64,000 bases of DNA from Rhynchopus sp. YZ270_cl-10. Its lineage: Eukaryota; Euglenozoa; Diplonemea; Diplonemida; Diplonemidae. Under the pieces are notes generated by a model. It searched no databases. It was not told where the DNA came from and saw only the letters and a list, made by a program, of their open reading frames with translations. The DNA lies in assembly GCA_964035575.1 (NCBI GenBank), contig OZ037909.1:930001-994000 (forward strand). The letters run 5' to 3'. Each line of letters opens with the position of its first letter. Position 1 is the first letter of the stretch. The position numbers were made by a program, and so were the translations under genes. Below are positions 31,234-42,900 of the stretch, piece after piece.

Positions 31234-33144
31234 ATGTCTGTCGGAGCAATCCCAGTCAACCCTTATCATGCCCCAGGGTATGCCGTCCACCAGGACCCTT
31301 TAGCTGGGGTTCCATCAATGGAGTTGGATATGAATGACCCAGACGATCAACACCTCTTGGCTCGCGCAGAGAATGACTTATTGCTTCTCCTTTTGGACGA
31401 TGTGTTGACGGATGCTGCAGCAAAGGGGAAGTCATTGAAGGCATGCTCTAAGGGGGTAGAGGAGGTGGGGATTGCAAAGAAAATTCAATTTGCGGAGGTT
31501 CCTGAACTTGAATCACTTGAATCAACCGACGAACGGATGCATGAACTTTACAAAGATCGCAGAGGACATGCCGCAGTAAAACGCTACGCGAAGACTGACA
31601 TTGTCGACACATTCGCCGAAAAGTTGGTAGACACAATCCACTCCAACGCTGCCATCACCAAACTCGAATCCACCGTTAAAAAGAAGGGCTACAAAGTTCT
31701 CGGCTCCATCGGAGGTAAACTCGACAAAGCAACATCCTCCATTAAAAAAGCGCTTCCCGGCAGTTCTTCTACAGACGACAAATGCACACTCAGCGAAAAG
31801 AAGTATGCAACCATCGAAATCCCCGAGTGCCACATCGATTGGGGGCCAAAATTTAAGTCTGAGCAGTTTGGGGATGCACTTCGCCGGGCACATTTTTCTT
31901 CCCTCCAGAGGGGGTACTGCTCTCCTGCGACTATCGGAGTTACCCCCGATAAGGTACGCGAAGCGCACCGTCAATGGGACGTCGCGAACCAGACTGACCC
32001 TGTTCTCTGGCGTTTCAAAACACTCCCCCTTCGTGTCCGCCAAGCAGAACACGCCATTGCCGACATTCTAGGAGTCGACCCAAATGACCTAAAACTTTGC
32101 CTCAATGCTGACCAAGCGATTTCGACCATCATAAAATCATTAGAATGGGTTTGTGGTGACATTATCCTATTTGCTTCAGACGTTACTCTGTCTACGAAAA
32201 ACCTGTTGTACCGTATTGCCGCCGAAAAGGGTGTTGAACTGCACGAATGGACGGTACCACTTCCGAACTCTGGGGAAAGCGCGGTGGACTTCTTGAAGCA
32301 CAGCCTGGAGATGCTTATTGGGCAGGAGAACCATCGGAATGAAAAGCTCCCCAGGGTGAAGCTCTTTGTCTTCCCTGAGGTAGGGTACACAAATGGAATT
32401 CGTTTGCATTCGAAGCGGGTTTCTTCGATCTTTCATAAGGCAGGGATTTCTGTTTTGTGTGACGGCTCGCTCGCGGTGGGCCAATACCATACAGAACGGC
32501 ACTCCGACTGGTACGTCGCAACATTGTCTCATTGGATGTTCACCGAACCTGGTACTGCGGTGATTATATGCCATCCTTTAAAGCAGATCACCACGGAAAC
32601 CTTGACGGTAAGCTATTTTGACAGAGGAAGTGCCTACCAGAAGGGGTATAACCCATCCTTTGAGAAGGAGTTTTCGTATCAGGGGCTGCAGGATTTTGCG
32701 CCGTGGTGTTCGATCCATCAGGCGGTGAAGTTTGCGGTGAAGGTTTGCGGGGGGTTGGAGGTAATTCGGTCGTACTGCAGAAAGCTGGCGAAGGAGGTGG
32801 CAGCTGCGGTGGGGGCGGTGTGGGGGACGCAGCCGGTACAGCAGAATGGAGAATTCGGGTGGATGCCGGTCCTCCCTCTACCAGGTGGTGTGGGTCATAA
32901 CGAAGCCACTGCAGCGCATATGACCGCAGCCTTTGGCATGTATGCTGGAGGATGTCCGTTCTTTGTTCACATCGTTTCTCTGAATCTCAACGGTGTAGAC
33001 CACCTCTGTGCACGCTTCAGCTGCCAAGTCTACAACGAACTGAGTGAATACGTCGAAGCTGCAGAATACATTGCCTCCCTCCAGCCGTACAGGGACCTCC
33101 CTTACATCGAATGCGATCTGTCGTGGTATAAAACTCTGAATTGA
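31234..33144 (+). CDS. Isopenicillin-N-epimerase-like protein without the PLP lysine
   Basis: 636 residues. Residues 200-630 follow the CefD-like branch of class V (fold type I) PLP enzymes. RRAHFSSLQRGYCSPAT gives the entry region. VRQAEHAIADILGVDPNDLK and LNADQAISTIIKSLEWVCGD stand for the family's R-x-x-A and NAT-x-x-N blocks. FVFPEVGYTNGIRLHSKRVS and ISVLCDGSLAVGQ (Asp410 kept) stand for the strand with the pyridine-binding Asp. ARFSCQVYNELSEY is the C-terminal R-S-x-YN motif. The expected HKW, whose lysine forms the Schiff base, reads SHW (432-434), so His433 replaces the lysine; the DGAH motif reads DGSL. PLP catalysis is therefore unlikely and a binding or scaffold role is inferred. 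The first ~190 residues are an extra, Lys-rich segment without recognised homology. Single exon; the start is the first ATG after the T-rich leader. Confidence 0.75.
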   Translation: MSVGAIPVNPYHAPGYAVHQDPLAGVPSMELDMNDPDDQHLLARAENDLLLLLLDDVLTDAAAKGKSLKACSKGVEEVGIAKKIQFAEVPELESLESTDERMHELYKDRRGHAAVKRYAKTDIVDTFAEKLVDTIHSNAAITKLESTVKKKGYKVLGSIGGKLDKATSSIKKALPGSSSTDDKCTLSEKKYATIEIPECHIDWGPKFKSEQFGDALRRAHFSSLQRGYCSPATIGVTPDKVREAHRQWDVANQTDPVLWRFKTLPLRVRQAEHAIADILGVDPNDLKLCLNADQAISTIIKSLEWVCGDIILFASDVTLSTKNLLYRIAAEKGVELHEWTVPLPNSGESAVDFLKHSLEMLIGQENHRNEKLPRVKLFVFPEVGYTNGIRLHSKRVSSIFHKAGISVLCDGSLAVGQYHTERHSDWYVATLSHWMFTEPGTAVIICHPLKQITTETLTVSYFDRGSAYQKGYNPSFEKEFSYQGLQDFAPWCSIHQAVKFAVKVCGGLEVIRSYCRKLAKEVAAAVGAVWGTQPVQQNGEFGWMPVLPLPGGVGHNEATAAHMTAAFGMYAGGCPFFVHIVSLNLNGVDHLCARFSCQVYNELSEYVEAAEYIASLQPYRDLPYIECDLSWYKTLN

Positions 33145-33214
33145 GAGTAATAATATGAAAAATTTTTTTTGGGGCAACAATTTGAGGAATTAAACGTTAA
33201 CAACGATATGGGGG

Positions 33215-33775
33215 GTGGTCGATACAGGGAAATAGCTCCATATACCGAATTATGCGACATCGCATAATTCTGGATTTTTGGGGGAAAAAAAAAAAAAAAA
33301 AAAGAGGGATTTTTGGGCACTTTTGGGGGCCCCTCGCCCGACCCCCAGATCTCCCAAATGACTGGAATGATGGAATCTTAAAATTTTCGCTCGCTGCGTT
33401 TGCAGAGGTACCGTACCCCTTATTTTTTTTTGCCTGCGGCGCCATTTTCCTTTTTTGCTCCGCAAAAAAGGGTTTGTTGAGTGGCTGTGTGGTTGTAAAC
33501 CAGCATTTTTACACCGTACCCTATTTTTTTTTCGCCTGCGGCGCCATTTATTTTTTTCCCACACGGTTAGTGGGACGTAAGGTGCAAGACCAAGCTCCGT
33601 AATAAAGGATTACATTCCGTTGTTTTTTGTTATCTCGCAATTTGACCTTTCGCCTCTCCACTCAGGGAGGCTTGCGCAAAGCGCACAACGACCGCTTTCG
33701 ACCGGGCGAAAAAAAATTTCGTTTTCGCACAATTCCTGATTTTGGAGGAAAACCAAGCTATTTCCCTGGGTCGAT
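33215..33775. mobile_element. Inverted-repeat element, diverged ends
   Basis: CAGGGAAATAGCT near 33223-33237 recurs inverted near 33757-33770, each with GTCGATAC-like sequence outside, and AATTATGCG or AATTGTGCG further in. Just inside the left end is an 11-bp palindrome, GAATTATGCGA-CA-TCGCATAATTC. The core has a tandem pair of TACCGTACCC plus T-run plus GCCTGCGGCGCCATTT units (about 33411 and 33512). Probably a degraded non-autonomous element. Confidence 0.45.
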
Positions 33776-34150
33776 ACAATAAAAAAAAAAACTTTGTGAA
33801 CAAAACCTGTCCTCGGACAGGTGATTGTCGAAACTACAAAAAAATAAAATGTGGTCTATTATAACAGCCTTCGAAATTAGAAAAAGGGAAAACTGTACGC
33901 CCTCCTACTGCCTTGCCTTTTTTCCGGCAAAAACAAAAAAAAAACAAAAGGCCAAAGCAATGCAGAGATAACCAACCAATTTTTCGTCACCACTTTTTTC
34001 GCGGAAAATTTTCCAAATCAAAAAATGCAAGCAGGGAGGGGGGTTAAAAAGGGGGAATTCTAGGGAGGGACTATACCAACGTTAATAATATGGGAGGGGG
34101 TTTTTTTGTGCCTGTTTGAGGTGTGTGGTATATTGAAGATGGGCTTTCTT

Positions 34151-34198
34151 AAGGTGACCAAAGCAACGCAGAGGCTTAGGTTCATCTTATATTTTTTC
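34151..34198 (+). repeat. Hairpin element
   Basis: AAGGTGACCAAAGCAACGCA, then GAGGCTTAGGTTCATCTTAT. The inner arms CCAAAGC and GCTTAGG pair with one mismatch; the outer arms are intact. Confidence 0.8.
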
Positions 34199-34217
34199 TC
34201 TTTTCTTTCATTATTTT

Positions 34218-34260
34218 GAGGTAACGAAGCGTGTGGGGCTTAGTAGGTCCATCTTGACAG
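34218..34260 (+). repeat. Hairpin element, diverged
   Basis: GAGGTAACGAAGCGTGTGGG, then GCTTAGTAGGTCCATCTTGA; AAGC still pairs with GCTT. It follows the previous copy by only 20 bases. Confidence 0.6.
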
Positions 34261-34719
34261 CACCCCCTTTTCCCCCCCACTTTATCTTTAGTGTTGCTTC
34301 CGTTAGGGTTGTGTGCGTTTGAAAAGTAGTTTGTGGGAGGTCACTAAGGGCAAAGCGTTGTCCAGGTGTGGGATGTGTGCGTTTTTTTGTTGCATTTTTC
34401 CAAACCTTTTCGGTCAAGACTCCTTTCAACAAAAAAAAAACCATGGCATTTTCCGGGCAATTACTGACCTCCACCCTTTTCTCGGGTTTACCGAATTTTT
34501 TCTTCATATTCCGTTTGTTTCGTAACGTTGCATGTGGCTCGACCTGTTTTTTCTGTGTCAAGCGCTAGTAAAATAGAGTGAATTTTTGGGGTGCAAAAAA
34601 AAAAAATCTTCCACCCCTGGAAAACACCGGAATAATGCAAAATCACTGAATGAAAGGAGAAAAAAGGATACCCAAGCGTGGTTTCGCTTTGGTACCCTTT
34701 TTTTCCACCTTCTGTTGCC

Positions 34720-34781
34720 GCAGGGTACTTATGCTTTCATCCAGGGCTGGCATCGTACGTCGGTCTGGAGGTGCCTGTATC
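34720..34781 (+). repeat. GCAGGGTACTT dispersed repeat, copy 1
   Basis: Matches 57121-57190 over GCAGGGTACTT, GCTTTCATCC, GGCTGGCATCGTAC and GGAGGTGCCTG, in the same orientation. Confidence 0.8.
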
Positions 34782-35083
34782 AACAACCATTCTTTTCTTT
34801 TCCTGTGTCTATTTGCTCTCTTTTAAGGATCCTGTGAAGAAAAAAATTGTGGCTGCTATCTACTGATAGCAGTCTATAGTCAAACAAACCTTTCTTTTCC
34901 CTGTGCCCTGCCATGCAAACTGTTTCGCGCAACCCCTCTCCCAATGGCATCTTTGCTGGCCACCAAGACTTTGTGACAAAAAAGATGTACGTACTATTTT
35001 TCTCCCCAATCTTTCCCCAACCCCTCTCATCATAGTGGGGTGCCTTTGCGCAAAAGAGAAGGGAACGGGAAAAATTAATTAAA

Positions 35084-35730
35084 CCAGCCCCGCTGATCAG
35101 ATCTGCTTTCTCCTGCCCCCCGACGACCAAAAGGGGGTGGGACACATACTGCGAGTAGGTCAAGCATGCGGCGCGAGATTACACCATCACTGCTGCACTC
35201 ACACTGTGAGGTTGCTGTTGTGGCGATGGCTGGAGGAGCTGTCTCGTTGGGAAATACCACCTGGGGGTTTTACCTTTGGGCAACCAAACGTTTCCAGCTT
35301 CTTTGGTTCGGATGTCTGTCGTGCAAAGGTGCACTGCTATCCTATCCTGCTTCCTTGGCTCGGTGCTGCAACCAAGCCAGGAAAACATTTGCTTTGCATA
35401 CATTCCAAACGCCCCGCTGATCAGATCTGCTTTCTCCTTCCCCCCGACGACCAAAAGGGGGTGGGACACATACTGCTAGTAGGTCAAGCATGCGTGGCGA
35501 GATGTCCTCAAGAGTTCAGTTATTTCTGAATCTTGGCTGCACAACCTGGGATGGGTGGGATGGGGTGATGGGTCAACAGGTGCCTCCATGCACTGCGAAC
35601 ACAAACAACAAACCAGCCCCGCTGATCAGATCTGCTTTCTCCTGCCCCCCGACGACCAAAAGGGGGTGGGACACATAATGCTAGTAGGTCAAGCATGCGG
35701 CGCGAGATTTCCCACAACACCACTCACCCC
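35084..35730. repeat. Mosaic repeat block upstream of the PPR gene
   Basis: Order R-X-R-Y-R. R (about 90 bp; GCCCCGCTGATCAGATCTGC to GGTCAAGCATGCG) starts near 35088, 35411 and 35617. X (about 230 bp) starts with CACCATCACTGCTG. Y (about 115 bp) starts with GAGATGTCCTCAAGAG. After the last R comes TTCCCACAACACCACTCACC, and then the gene's leader. The same modules in the order R-Y-R-X-R lie at 39101-39760. Confidence 0.92.
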
Positions 35731-35734
35731 CCGC

Positions 35735-35767
35735 TTCACCCCCTCCACCACACCACCAACCCTACAG
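35735..35767 (+). promoter_or_regulatory. Putative (trans-)splice acceptor, PPR gene
   Basis: C/A/T tract ending CAACCCTACAG at 35767, 35 bases before the ATG at 35803. Confidence 0.45.
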
Positions 35768-35802
35768 ACCAAAGGCAGTCTTACACACCCCCGACCAATG
35801 CA

Positions 35803-38684
35803 ATGAGCAGACCGGCTCTTGAGGCGATCCTTGCTTTGCACAGCCGGGTGCTTGCGACCAAGAAGCCGGGGTACATTCGAGTAAAGGCACTCCCCTTGGA
35901 TGCTGTCCCGCACATTGAGTCTGTCTGCAGCACCTTGGGGCTCTCTGTGAAGGAGGTCTCTCAGGGGACGTACCTGGTTGCCACCGATGCGCTTGGCACG
36001 GTACACCATGTAGACCACTCTACGCTACCTCACGCAGACTCACCCGCCACACCCACCCCTCTCTACTGGGGTCCGAAAGGGAAGACAAAGCGCCAAATCA
36101 AACGGGTCCTGGAGAGCCCCGACTTTCCCCTTGGGGCTCCAAAAATACCGCGAAGGCACACAAGGTTTCTCTGTGTCGAGGACTGGTTTGGGGTTGGTGA
36201 CGAAAACTGGCGGTTTTTTCAAAAAGCGGATGTAGTGAGCGCGGAGACAAACCGATGGACGGACCGACATCAGATCCAACTGGCGGAGGCTCAGGGGGCG
36301 TTGGTTTTGGTTACTTCTGTTGTAAACAAACTTCTTGGACAGACATACACTCCTCCTACTTCCATCAAACCATCTACAACCCGACAGCTTGGCGGAGAAC
36401 AATTTAATGTTCGACCTGAAGACAAAGCGCAAGATCGTGAAAATGCTACAGTACTTCGCAAGACGTTTCAACACATCCGCGCAGTGTCCACACGATTGGA
36501 CGTCACAAAGCAACTTCACGCGACGTTTTTAAAGATGCAGGGTGCAGGTTATGTTGGGTTTGCGTCCTATCGTATTGCACTGCAGACCTTAGCACGTCTA
36601 TCACGCGCCTCTACTGTCAACAAATACTATGAGGCAATGCGGCGGGCCCGCATCGTCCCCGACGAAGAAATGTTTCATCTTATTCTAAGCGTCTGGGCGA
36701 AACGGTCTCTCGTTCGTGTTGCCTTCTTTTTGCAGGAGATGGTCGCCCTCGGAATGCAGTTAACCCCGGAAATCACTGCCTCTGTCATGCATGCTATCGC
36801 CTGGAGTAAAGACCTTCATGCGTCACATTGTGGTCCGCGTGCACGATTGGATGCAATGGAGAGAATCTTTCGGATTGCAGAGGATTTGCATACTGGAGGA
36901 GGAAAAGGGTTGTGTGAAGAAGCGTTCCTCCCTTTGCTTCGGTTTTCAGGAAACTATGTGGAAGGGTTGGCCGTTTTCGAGAGAATGTTGCAAACCCGCG
37001 GGGTGAACGTTTCCCCAAAGTCTCTAAACGCAGTGCTGCGTCTTTGCGTGACCCTGGAAGACCCTTCCTCGGCAGAGGACTTTGTAAGGCGAATGGACGC
37101 TGCGCACTTCTCTCTTGCCGCTCCTCAATACCGCCTGCTCCTACAAAGCTATGAAGCTGCCGAAAGGTACAGTACTCTGGTCAACACTTTTCGTGATATT
37201 GAAATCCAGAAATCGGTGCCTCTGACGTCACAGACATTTGACTGCGCATTGCGTGCATTAGCTAGGCTGGTTGAAACTGATGCAGCTGAGATCCAACGTC
37301 ATATTAACGACGCAGAAATCTTTTTTGAGCTTGCAATATCAGAGTATGGACACGAAGGTGCACCAAACCTATGGAATGCGATGCTCGAGGTTTATGTGGT
37401 CGCAAAAGACAAAGGGCGTGGAATGGCGTTCTTAAAGAGAATGAAGAAAAACAGTTTGCCTGCAAATTCGCGGTGCAGACGGCTGTACAAAACTCTTACC
37501 GGAGATGAGATGAGCAGCTGGGACACTATCGGCAGCATAACTGATGACAAAACCCTTGCAAAATACCTCACTGCGCGCTATCGTCCGCACTCTAAAAACG
37601 CAGAATATACCTTACGACGTTATCCCAAACGCATAGCTCGGTATATCAAAGCAATTCAGCGCACCGTTCACCGCCATGTCTCCGAAGATCCAACAAGGAA
37701 GGGGCCTTTTACATTGGTAACGTTGATTCGGTTATTTTCCTATGCAGGGAAGGATGGTGCGTGCGAAGAAAGCTATGCCGAACTGCTGGCACTCCTCAAA
37801 ACCGGAGTCCCAGATGCGGGGACACACCAGGCGAATGGGGCGACCGCGTTGATGTCCGTCTATACACAGATGGGAGACTATTCTCGGGTACGTTCCATCT
37901 GGCGTTCTGTCACCAATGATACAGCAACACGCCCTACACCATTAATGTGTGCACAGCTTCTCTGGGGTATGACCAAAGGAGCCGCTGGGTTCAGTGCCCA
38001 AGAAGACCTACTCCGGGAAATGGCGAAAGCAGATATCCCCATTCTCGAAAACGCTGCCGTCGCCATTCTCAGTAACGCCCCTTCAACCACCATCTTCCGC
38101 CACTACCTCAACAAAACCGTTAAAGAGATACATTCTGCTCCAATTCTTGGCGCCTTTTTGAAGGTCTGCGCGAAAGAGAAAAATGTTGAAGAAGCGTTAA
38201 AAGAGTTTAAGTCATTCAAAGAACAGAGGGAACGAGAATATCTCAATCTTTTCAACGTTTTTAAGGAGAGCGGTGTGGTGGCAGGGCTGCAAGAACTGTA
38301 TCATGAGTTGTACGAAATGAAGCCAGACGCAGAATCGGAAGGGAATCGGGGCATCGCAGATACCATCTGCATTCTTGCAGTGAAAAATGCATTGGAAACT
38401 GGACACCTCAAGGAGGCATCAACTACGGAGCGGCATGAAGCGCTGTTCTTCGCAGAAGAATGCCTTTCAAACCTAGGCACCTCTACATCCCAAGCTACAT
38501 TGCATTCTGTTGTGCTTATCCACTCGTACATTGCAGAGAAGGATGCAGTAAAACAAACTTTAAAAAGTTTGCTTGACGACGTAAATGAACGCTTTGGGAT
38601 AAAACCATCAAAAAACACTCTAGATTACATTAACTCTCTTGACGCTGTGGAGAGAAAGGAGGGGGAGGAGGAGGAGGAGGAGGA

Positions 38685-38716
<32 letters not shown>

Positions 38717-38847
38717 AGAAGATGCCGGCATCGCTTAGAAAAAAGCTTCTGAAGAGATTATCTAGAGAGAAGGGAACGGTGCGTCTGTTGCGCAAGAAGG
38801 CCAAGCGTTCAAAAGGAGGGTATAAAGGAAAAGCTTCTTCTGCGTAG
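35803..38847 (+). CDS. Pentatricopeptide-repeat protein, likely mitochondrial
   Basis: 1,014 residues, single exon. PPR proteins bind organellar RNA through ~35-residue helix-turn-helix units. Repeat-like units are visible in the middle and C-terminal parts, for example YYEAMRRARIVPDEEMFHLI, FLQEMVALGMQLTPEITASV, VFERMLQTRGVNVSPKSLNA, VRRMDAAHFSLAAPQYRLLL and LLREMADIPI-type segments. They are diverged, so the number is uncertain. The first ~50 residues are basic and amphipathic and could target the mitochondrion. The C-terminus has a Glu run followed by a Lys run, encoded by a GAG/AAG microsatellite (about 38660-38720), then a basic tail. The ATG at 35798 gives only a two-codon frame, so 35803 was chosen. 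Likely role: processing, stability or translation of mitochondrial RNA. Confidence 0.75.
38660..38720. repeat. GAG/AAG microsatellite inside the PPR gene
   Basis: An in-frame run of GAG, then AAG codons, gives a poly-Glu then poly-Lys stretch; its length may vary between alleles. Confidence 0.9.
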
Positions 38848-39100
38848 GGTTGAGTGGATGAAGGTGGTGACCCCCCCTCCAGTTGCTCTTTTTACTCATT
38901 CTGTAGCAAAGAAAAGGAAGGGGGAAAATGAGGAAAGTGAGGTGTTCGACTGTGATCAGCGAAAGCCTTTTTACGCACCCTTCTGGGATAATAAAGGGTA
39001 ACAAAAAAATCAAAAAACAAAAAAAAAAAGCAAAGGGGGTGGTGTGTTGTATCGTTGATATTATATTTTTTTTGGCAATGCGAATTCAGAGAAAATTTGG

Positions 39101-39760
39101 AACGCCCCGCTGATCAGATCTGCTTTCTCCTTCCCCCCGACGACCAAAAGGGGGTGGGACACATAATGCTAGTAGGTCAAGCATGCGTGGCGAGATGTCC
39201 TCAAGAGTTCAGTTATTTCTGAATCTTGGCTGCACAACCTGGGATGGGTGGGATGGGGTGATGGGTCAACAGGTGCCTCCACAGATTTTTGCACTGCGAA
39301 CACAAACAACAAACCAGCCCCGCTGATCAGATCTGCTTTCTCCTTCCCCCCGACGACCAAAAGGGGGTGGGACACATAATGCTAGTAGGTCAAGCATGCG
39401 GCGCGAGATTACACCATCACTGCTGCCCTCACACTGTGAGGCTGCTGTTGTGGCGATGGCTGGAGGAGCTGTCTCGTTGGGAAATACCACCTGGGGGTTT
39501 TACCTTTGGGCAACCAAACGTTTCCAGCTTCTTTGGTTCAGATGTCTGTCGTGCAAAGGTGCACCGCTATCCTATCCTGCTTCCTTGGCTCGGTGCTGCA
39601 ACCAAGCCAGGAAAACATTTGCTTTGCATACATTCCAAACGCCCCGCTGATCAGATCTGCTTTCTCCTTCCCCCCGACGACCAAAAGGGGGTGGGACACA
39701 TACTGCTAGTAGGTCAAGCATGCGGCGCGAGATTTCCCACAACACCACTCACCCCCCCCC
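39101..39760. repeat. Mosaic repeat block upstream of the giant gene
   Basis: Order R-Y-R-X-R, with R near 39105, 39318 and 39641. X and Y are near-identical to those at 35084-35730 but in swapped order. Both blocks end with R followed by TTCCCACAACACCACTCACC just upstream of a gene. Confidence 0.92.
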
Positions 39761-39769
39761 CCACTTCAC

Positions 39770-39805
39770 CACCCCCCCTCCACACCCCCACCCACCACCC
39801 CACAG
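39770..39805 (+). promoter_or_regulatory. Putative (trans-)splice acceptor, giant gene
   Basis: C-rich tract ending CCACCACCCCACAG at 39805, 133 bases before the ATG, with no AG of comparable quality closer. Confidence 0.35.
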
Positions 39806-39938
39806 AACGACACCCACCACCACCACCACCACTACCCCCACCTTGCTCCCTCCCGCAAAAGCTTTGGTGGGTGGGCTTCTCGCCCCCCCCTCCTCCGCTC
39901 CTTTCCCCTGACAAGCCTTTCTCTCTCTTTTCATCACA

Positions 39939-42900
39939 ATGATACGACGGAGGGCAATGTGGGTGATGCGGTGTGTGGGCATTATCGTTGGTGTACAGCT
40001 GTGTTGTGCGGCGGATACGGCAACGATGACGTTGACACAGAGTCGGTCTGTATCTCTGTCGGCATCTGCTTCCGACAGCTCTTCGGTTTCGCTGTCAGCG
40101 TCTCTCACATCTTCTGCTTCGCTGACTCGCAGCAGCTCCGCAACCCTCAGCACCTCGCTCACAGAGTCCCTCCCTGCGCACACAAACTACACAGCCTCCA
40201 TCGCACCCAGATCTCTCTCAGAGGGTCAAGAGTTTCGGGTGAAATTGACAGCAACATACCAGACAGAATCAATCTCCGTCTCTCGCGCGCATTTTAACGT
40301 CTCCGACACGAATTTGGAGGTCCGAATGTACGCTTTTATCGCTACAGACACCTCAGATATTTGCTCCCAGTATGTCGGACGGTACACACCAATTATGACA
40401 AAAACCGATTTTGGCATTGCAACGGAAGACCAAGAGAAGGGAAACCACATGGTTGACGCTGTGTATATCACCTTGACAACTCCTTCCGTAGCTTTTGTGG
40501 TCTGTTACAAACATACTCTGGACACCTCAATGTACCATATACCTGAAGAGCTGAACGGCAAATGGCAGCTTCTGGTGCTCTCTGAGAGTGTTGCTGGGGT
40601 ACACGATGGTAGCTACGTCTTCACCCCATCTACAGCAGATATTTGGTATCACCTCCCCGAGGCAACAACCGGCCAATACGCGATCATCCAGCTCCTTTCC
40701 GCGGGGTTGAATTTTACGTATTCCCCCTCCTCTTGTGCAGCCTCCTTATCAGGTTGTGTAGGAGATAATTTGAAAATCGTTCCCTCAGGCACTCCATGCA
40801 CCTACGACCAACAGAACTTTAAACATTCGTATTTAGGGTCAACGCATACCAACGCTGAAGGGGATTGGGACCACGACGGCGTCATCGGTCTGAGAGAAGG
40901 TTCTACCCCAGGAGGGGTGGGGGGTTTTGGCACTCAATATGCGAACCCATTTGTGGATGAGTGGAGTGCATCTGGGTTGTACCATGTGGCAGCGAGGGAT
41001 GAAGGGTTGCATCGAAACGCTTCCTTAGTGCATACAAAGCACCGTGAAGAGGCATTTGTCTTTGTAAGGCTTCCCAATGAAGTGGGTTCGTTTGAAATCT
41101 GCTATTCGGGACGCACAGAGAGGAGGGGGTTGGTAATGCAGAACAGCTCTGATATTGGGGAAATTCCGGTGTGGAGAAAATTGTATCGTTGCAGTGGGTC
41201 TGATTGTACTGTAGGGGGAACATCATTTTCGGTGGTAGCAGAGCCAGTTGGGTGGTCAATGTTGGATTTATCCCCTGGAACCTGGGGTGATATGATCTTT
41301 GATGATTCTGGTGCTGGAGAGCTTAATGTGAATGAGGCGGAGAATTTTGTTGTAGGCAGTACAGCATCCGGGATGAAACACCCTACAGCACATAGCAGTG
41401 CAGAGAACTATTGGAACCCAACGGGAGGGGATTATTTCAAAATCGTCTCTGCAAGCAGTTTTGGCGAAAGCTACGCTGAAGGCGGGCGTGGTGGTGTGCA
41501 AATGGGGTCCCCTCCTTCAGAGGGATGTTGGTCTCGCTCATTGGATAGCCCTTCTACATCTGCGTCGCCTTCAGGTTTAGGTGGGTTTCTTGAGCAGGGT
41601 GATCCCTACTTCATTGGATCACGCAGGTTAAGCGCAGATCCAACCACTACCACCATAGTCGCCCCTAGTACTACCCTACAGAATACTTCATTCAGCCCGA
41701 TTTTTGTCCCAAACCGATTAACCGAATGGTACGTCTGTTATCGTCGAACCTGCTTAGATGAAATGGCAAAGAGTGGCAGTAAAGCATGCAAAGAACACTC
41801 CGGGTTCCGTGTTCTCCCATTCCATTCTACAACGAAGGGAGGGCTTCCTTCCAAATGGGTGAATCTTGAAGACTCCTATACCCCCGGATTGGCGACAACT
41901 TATTCACACAAATTCATCCCTGACCACTACGATTCAAGGAAGGATTTTAGAGGGGATGGGCAGGTGGGGTACCCTCCCGAGCTGACCTGGTATATGAATG
42001 ACACTACAATAGGTACCTGGGGGCCTTTGGTGGTTGAGCAGCAGAACCGTACTGAAGCGTTGTCCATTGATTCTCGACCGTGGAATTATTGGACAGCGTT
42101 TTCTGGATATTCTGAGAAAAAGGTGACGTCAGCAGAAGGGTCCGCGGTGAGGGTGGTGCGCACAACAAAACCCTGCTCATATCATGACATCATTGGAGAC
42201 AGCGCTGAATCGACTGATGGTGGAATGGTGGAATGTATCGGCTCCTCCGCCACAACGGACACCACGCTATGCAAAGGCAGCAGCCACGACGCACAGAGGA
42301 CACACCAGGTGGCATACTATTTGACCCTCCCGCAGACTGTCGCGACGTATCGGGTGTGTGTACGGATTGGTTTTTTTAATTGGAGGGAAATCTCTGCGTC
42401 ACCCGCTTCTGGACAACGTCTGGACGCTTCTGATGCAATGCCTATCTCAGTTTTGCAGAGAAATGGATGGGTTCCACCTTCGGCATTAACAACAACGGAC
42501 ACATGGCTTGCCTCGCTCACCCTGCAACGCAGTGAAGCGAGGGCAGGCATGTCGGCGCTATTCATCATATCCGATACCTCTGGGGCGCAGAACCTCGCAG
42601 CTGCACCTTTAACTACAACGTCTGCAGGAGACATAGTCAGAATTGCTCCGTTAGCAGAAGGATGTGACATGCACCCAGGACGCACCCAGCTTGGCACCCA
42701 CGCGGACTTCTTTTTATCCCTCTATTGCGCAAAGGGGGGTGGTGGTGGTACGTCGGAGTCAGGGTTGCTCACGACAGCATCGCCTTCTGTGGACGAAGCG
42801 GTGTGCCAGAGTGCGGCTAACACAAAACGGATCTGTGGAGAACAACCATGTGGCTCATCAGACGCTCTCTTTGAACGTTACCTTGCAGCGACACCGGAAG

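Larger units (their letters stand above)
33145..35802. other. Intergenic with inverted-repeat element and repeat blocks
   Basis: Contains the element at 33215-33775, two hairpin elements (34151-34260), a GCAGGGTACTT repeat (34720-34781) and the mosaic repeat block before the PPR gene (35084-35730). 33776-34150 is A/T-run spacer with a small ACCTGTCC/GGACAGGT palindrome near 33815. No gene is supported. Confidence 0.5.
38848..39938. other. Intergenic between PPR and giant surface protein genes
   Basis: Short A-rich spacer, then the mosaic block (39101-39760), then a C-rich leader with CCA/ACC runs to the ATG at 39939. No gene is supported. Confidence 0.6.
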
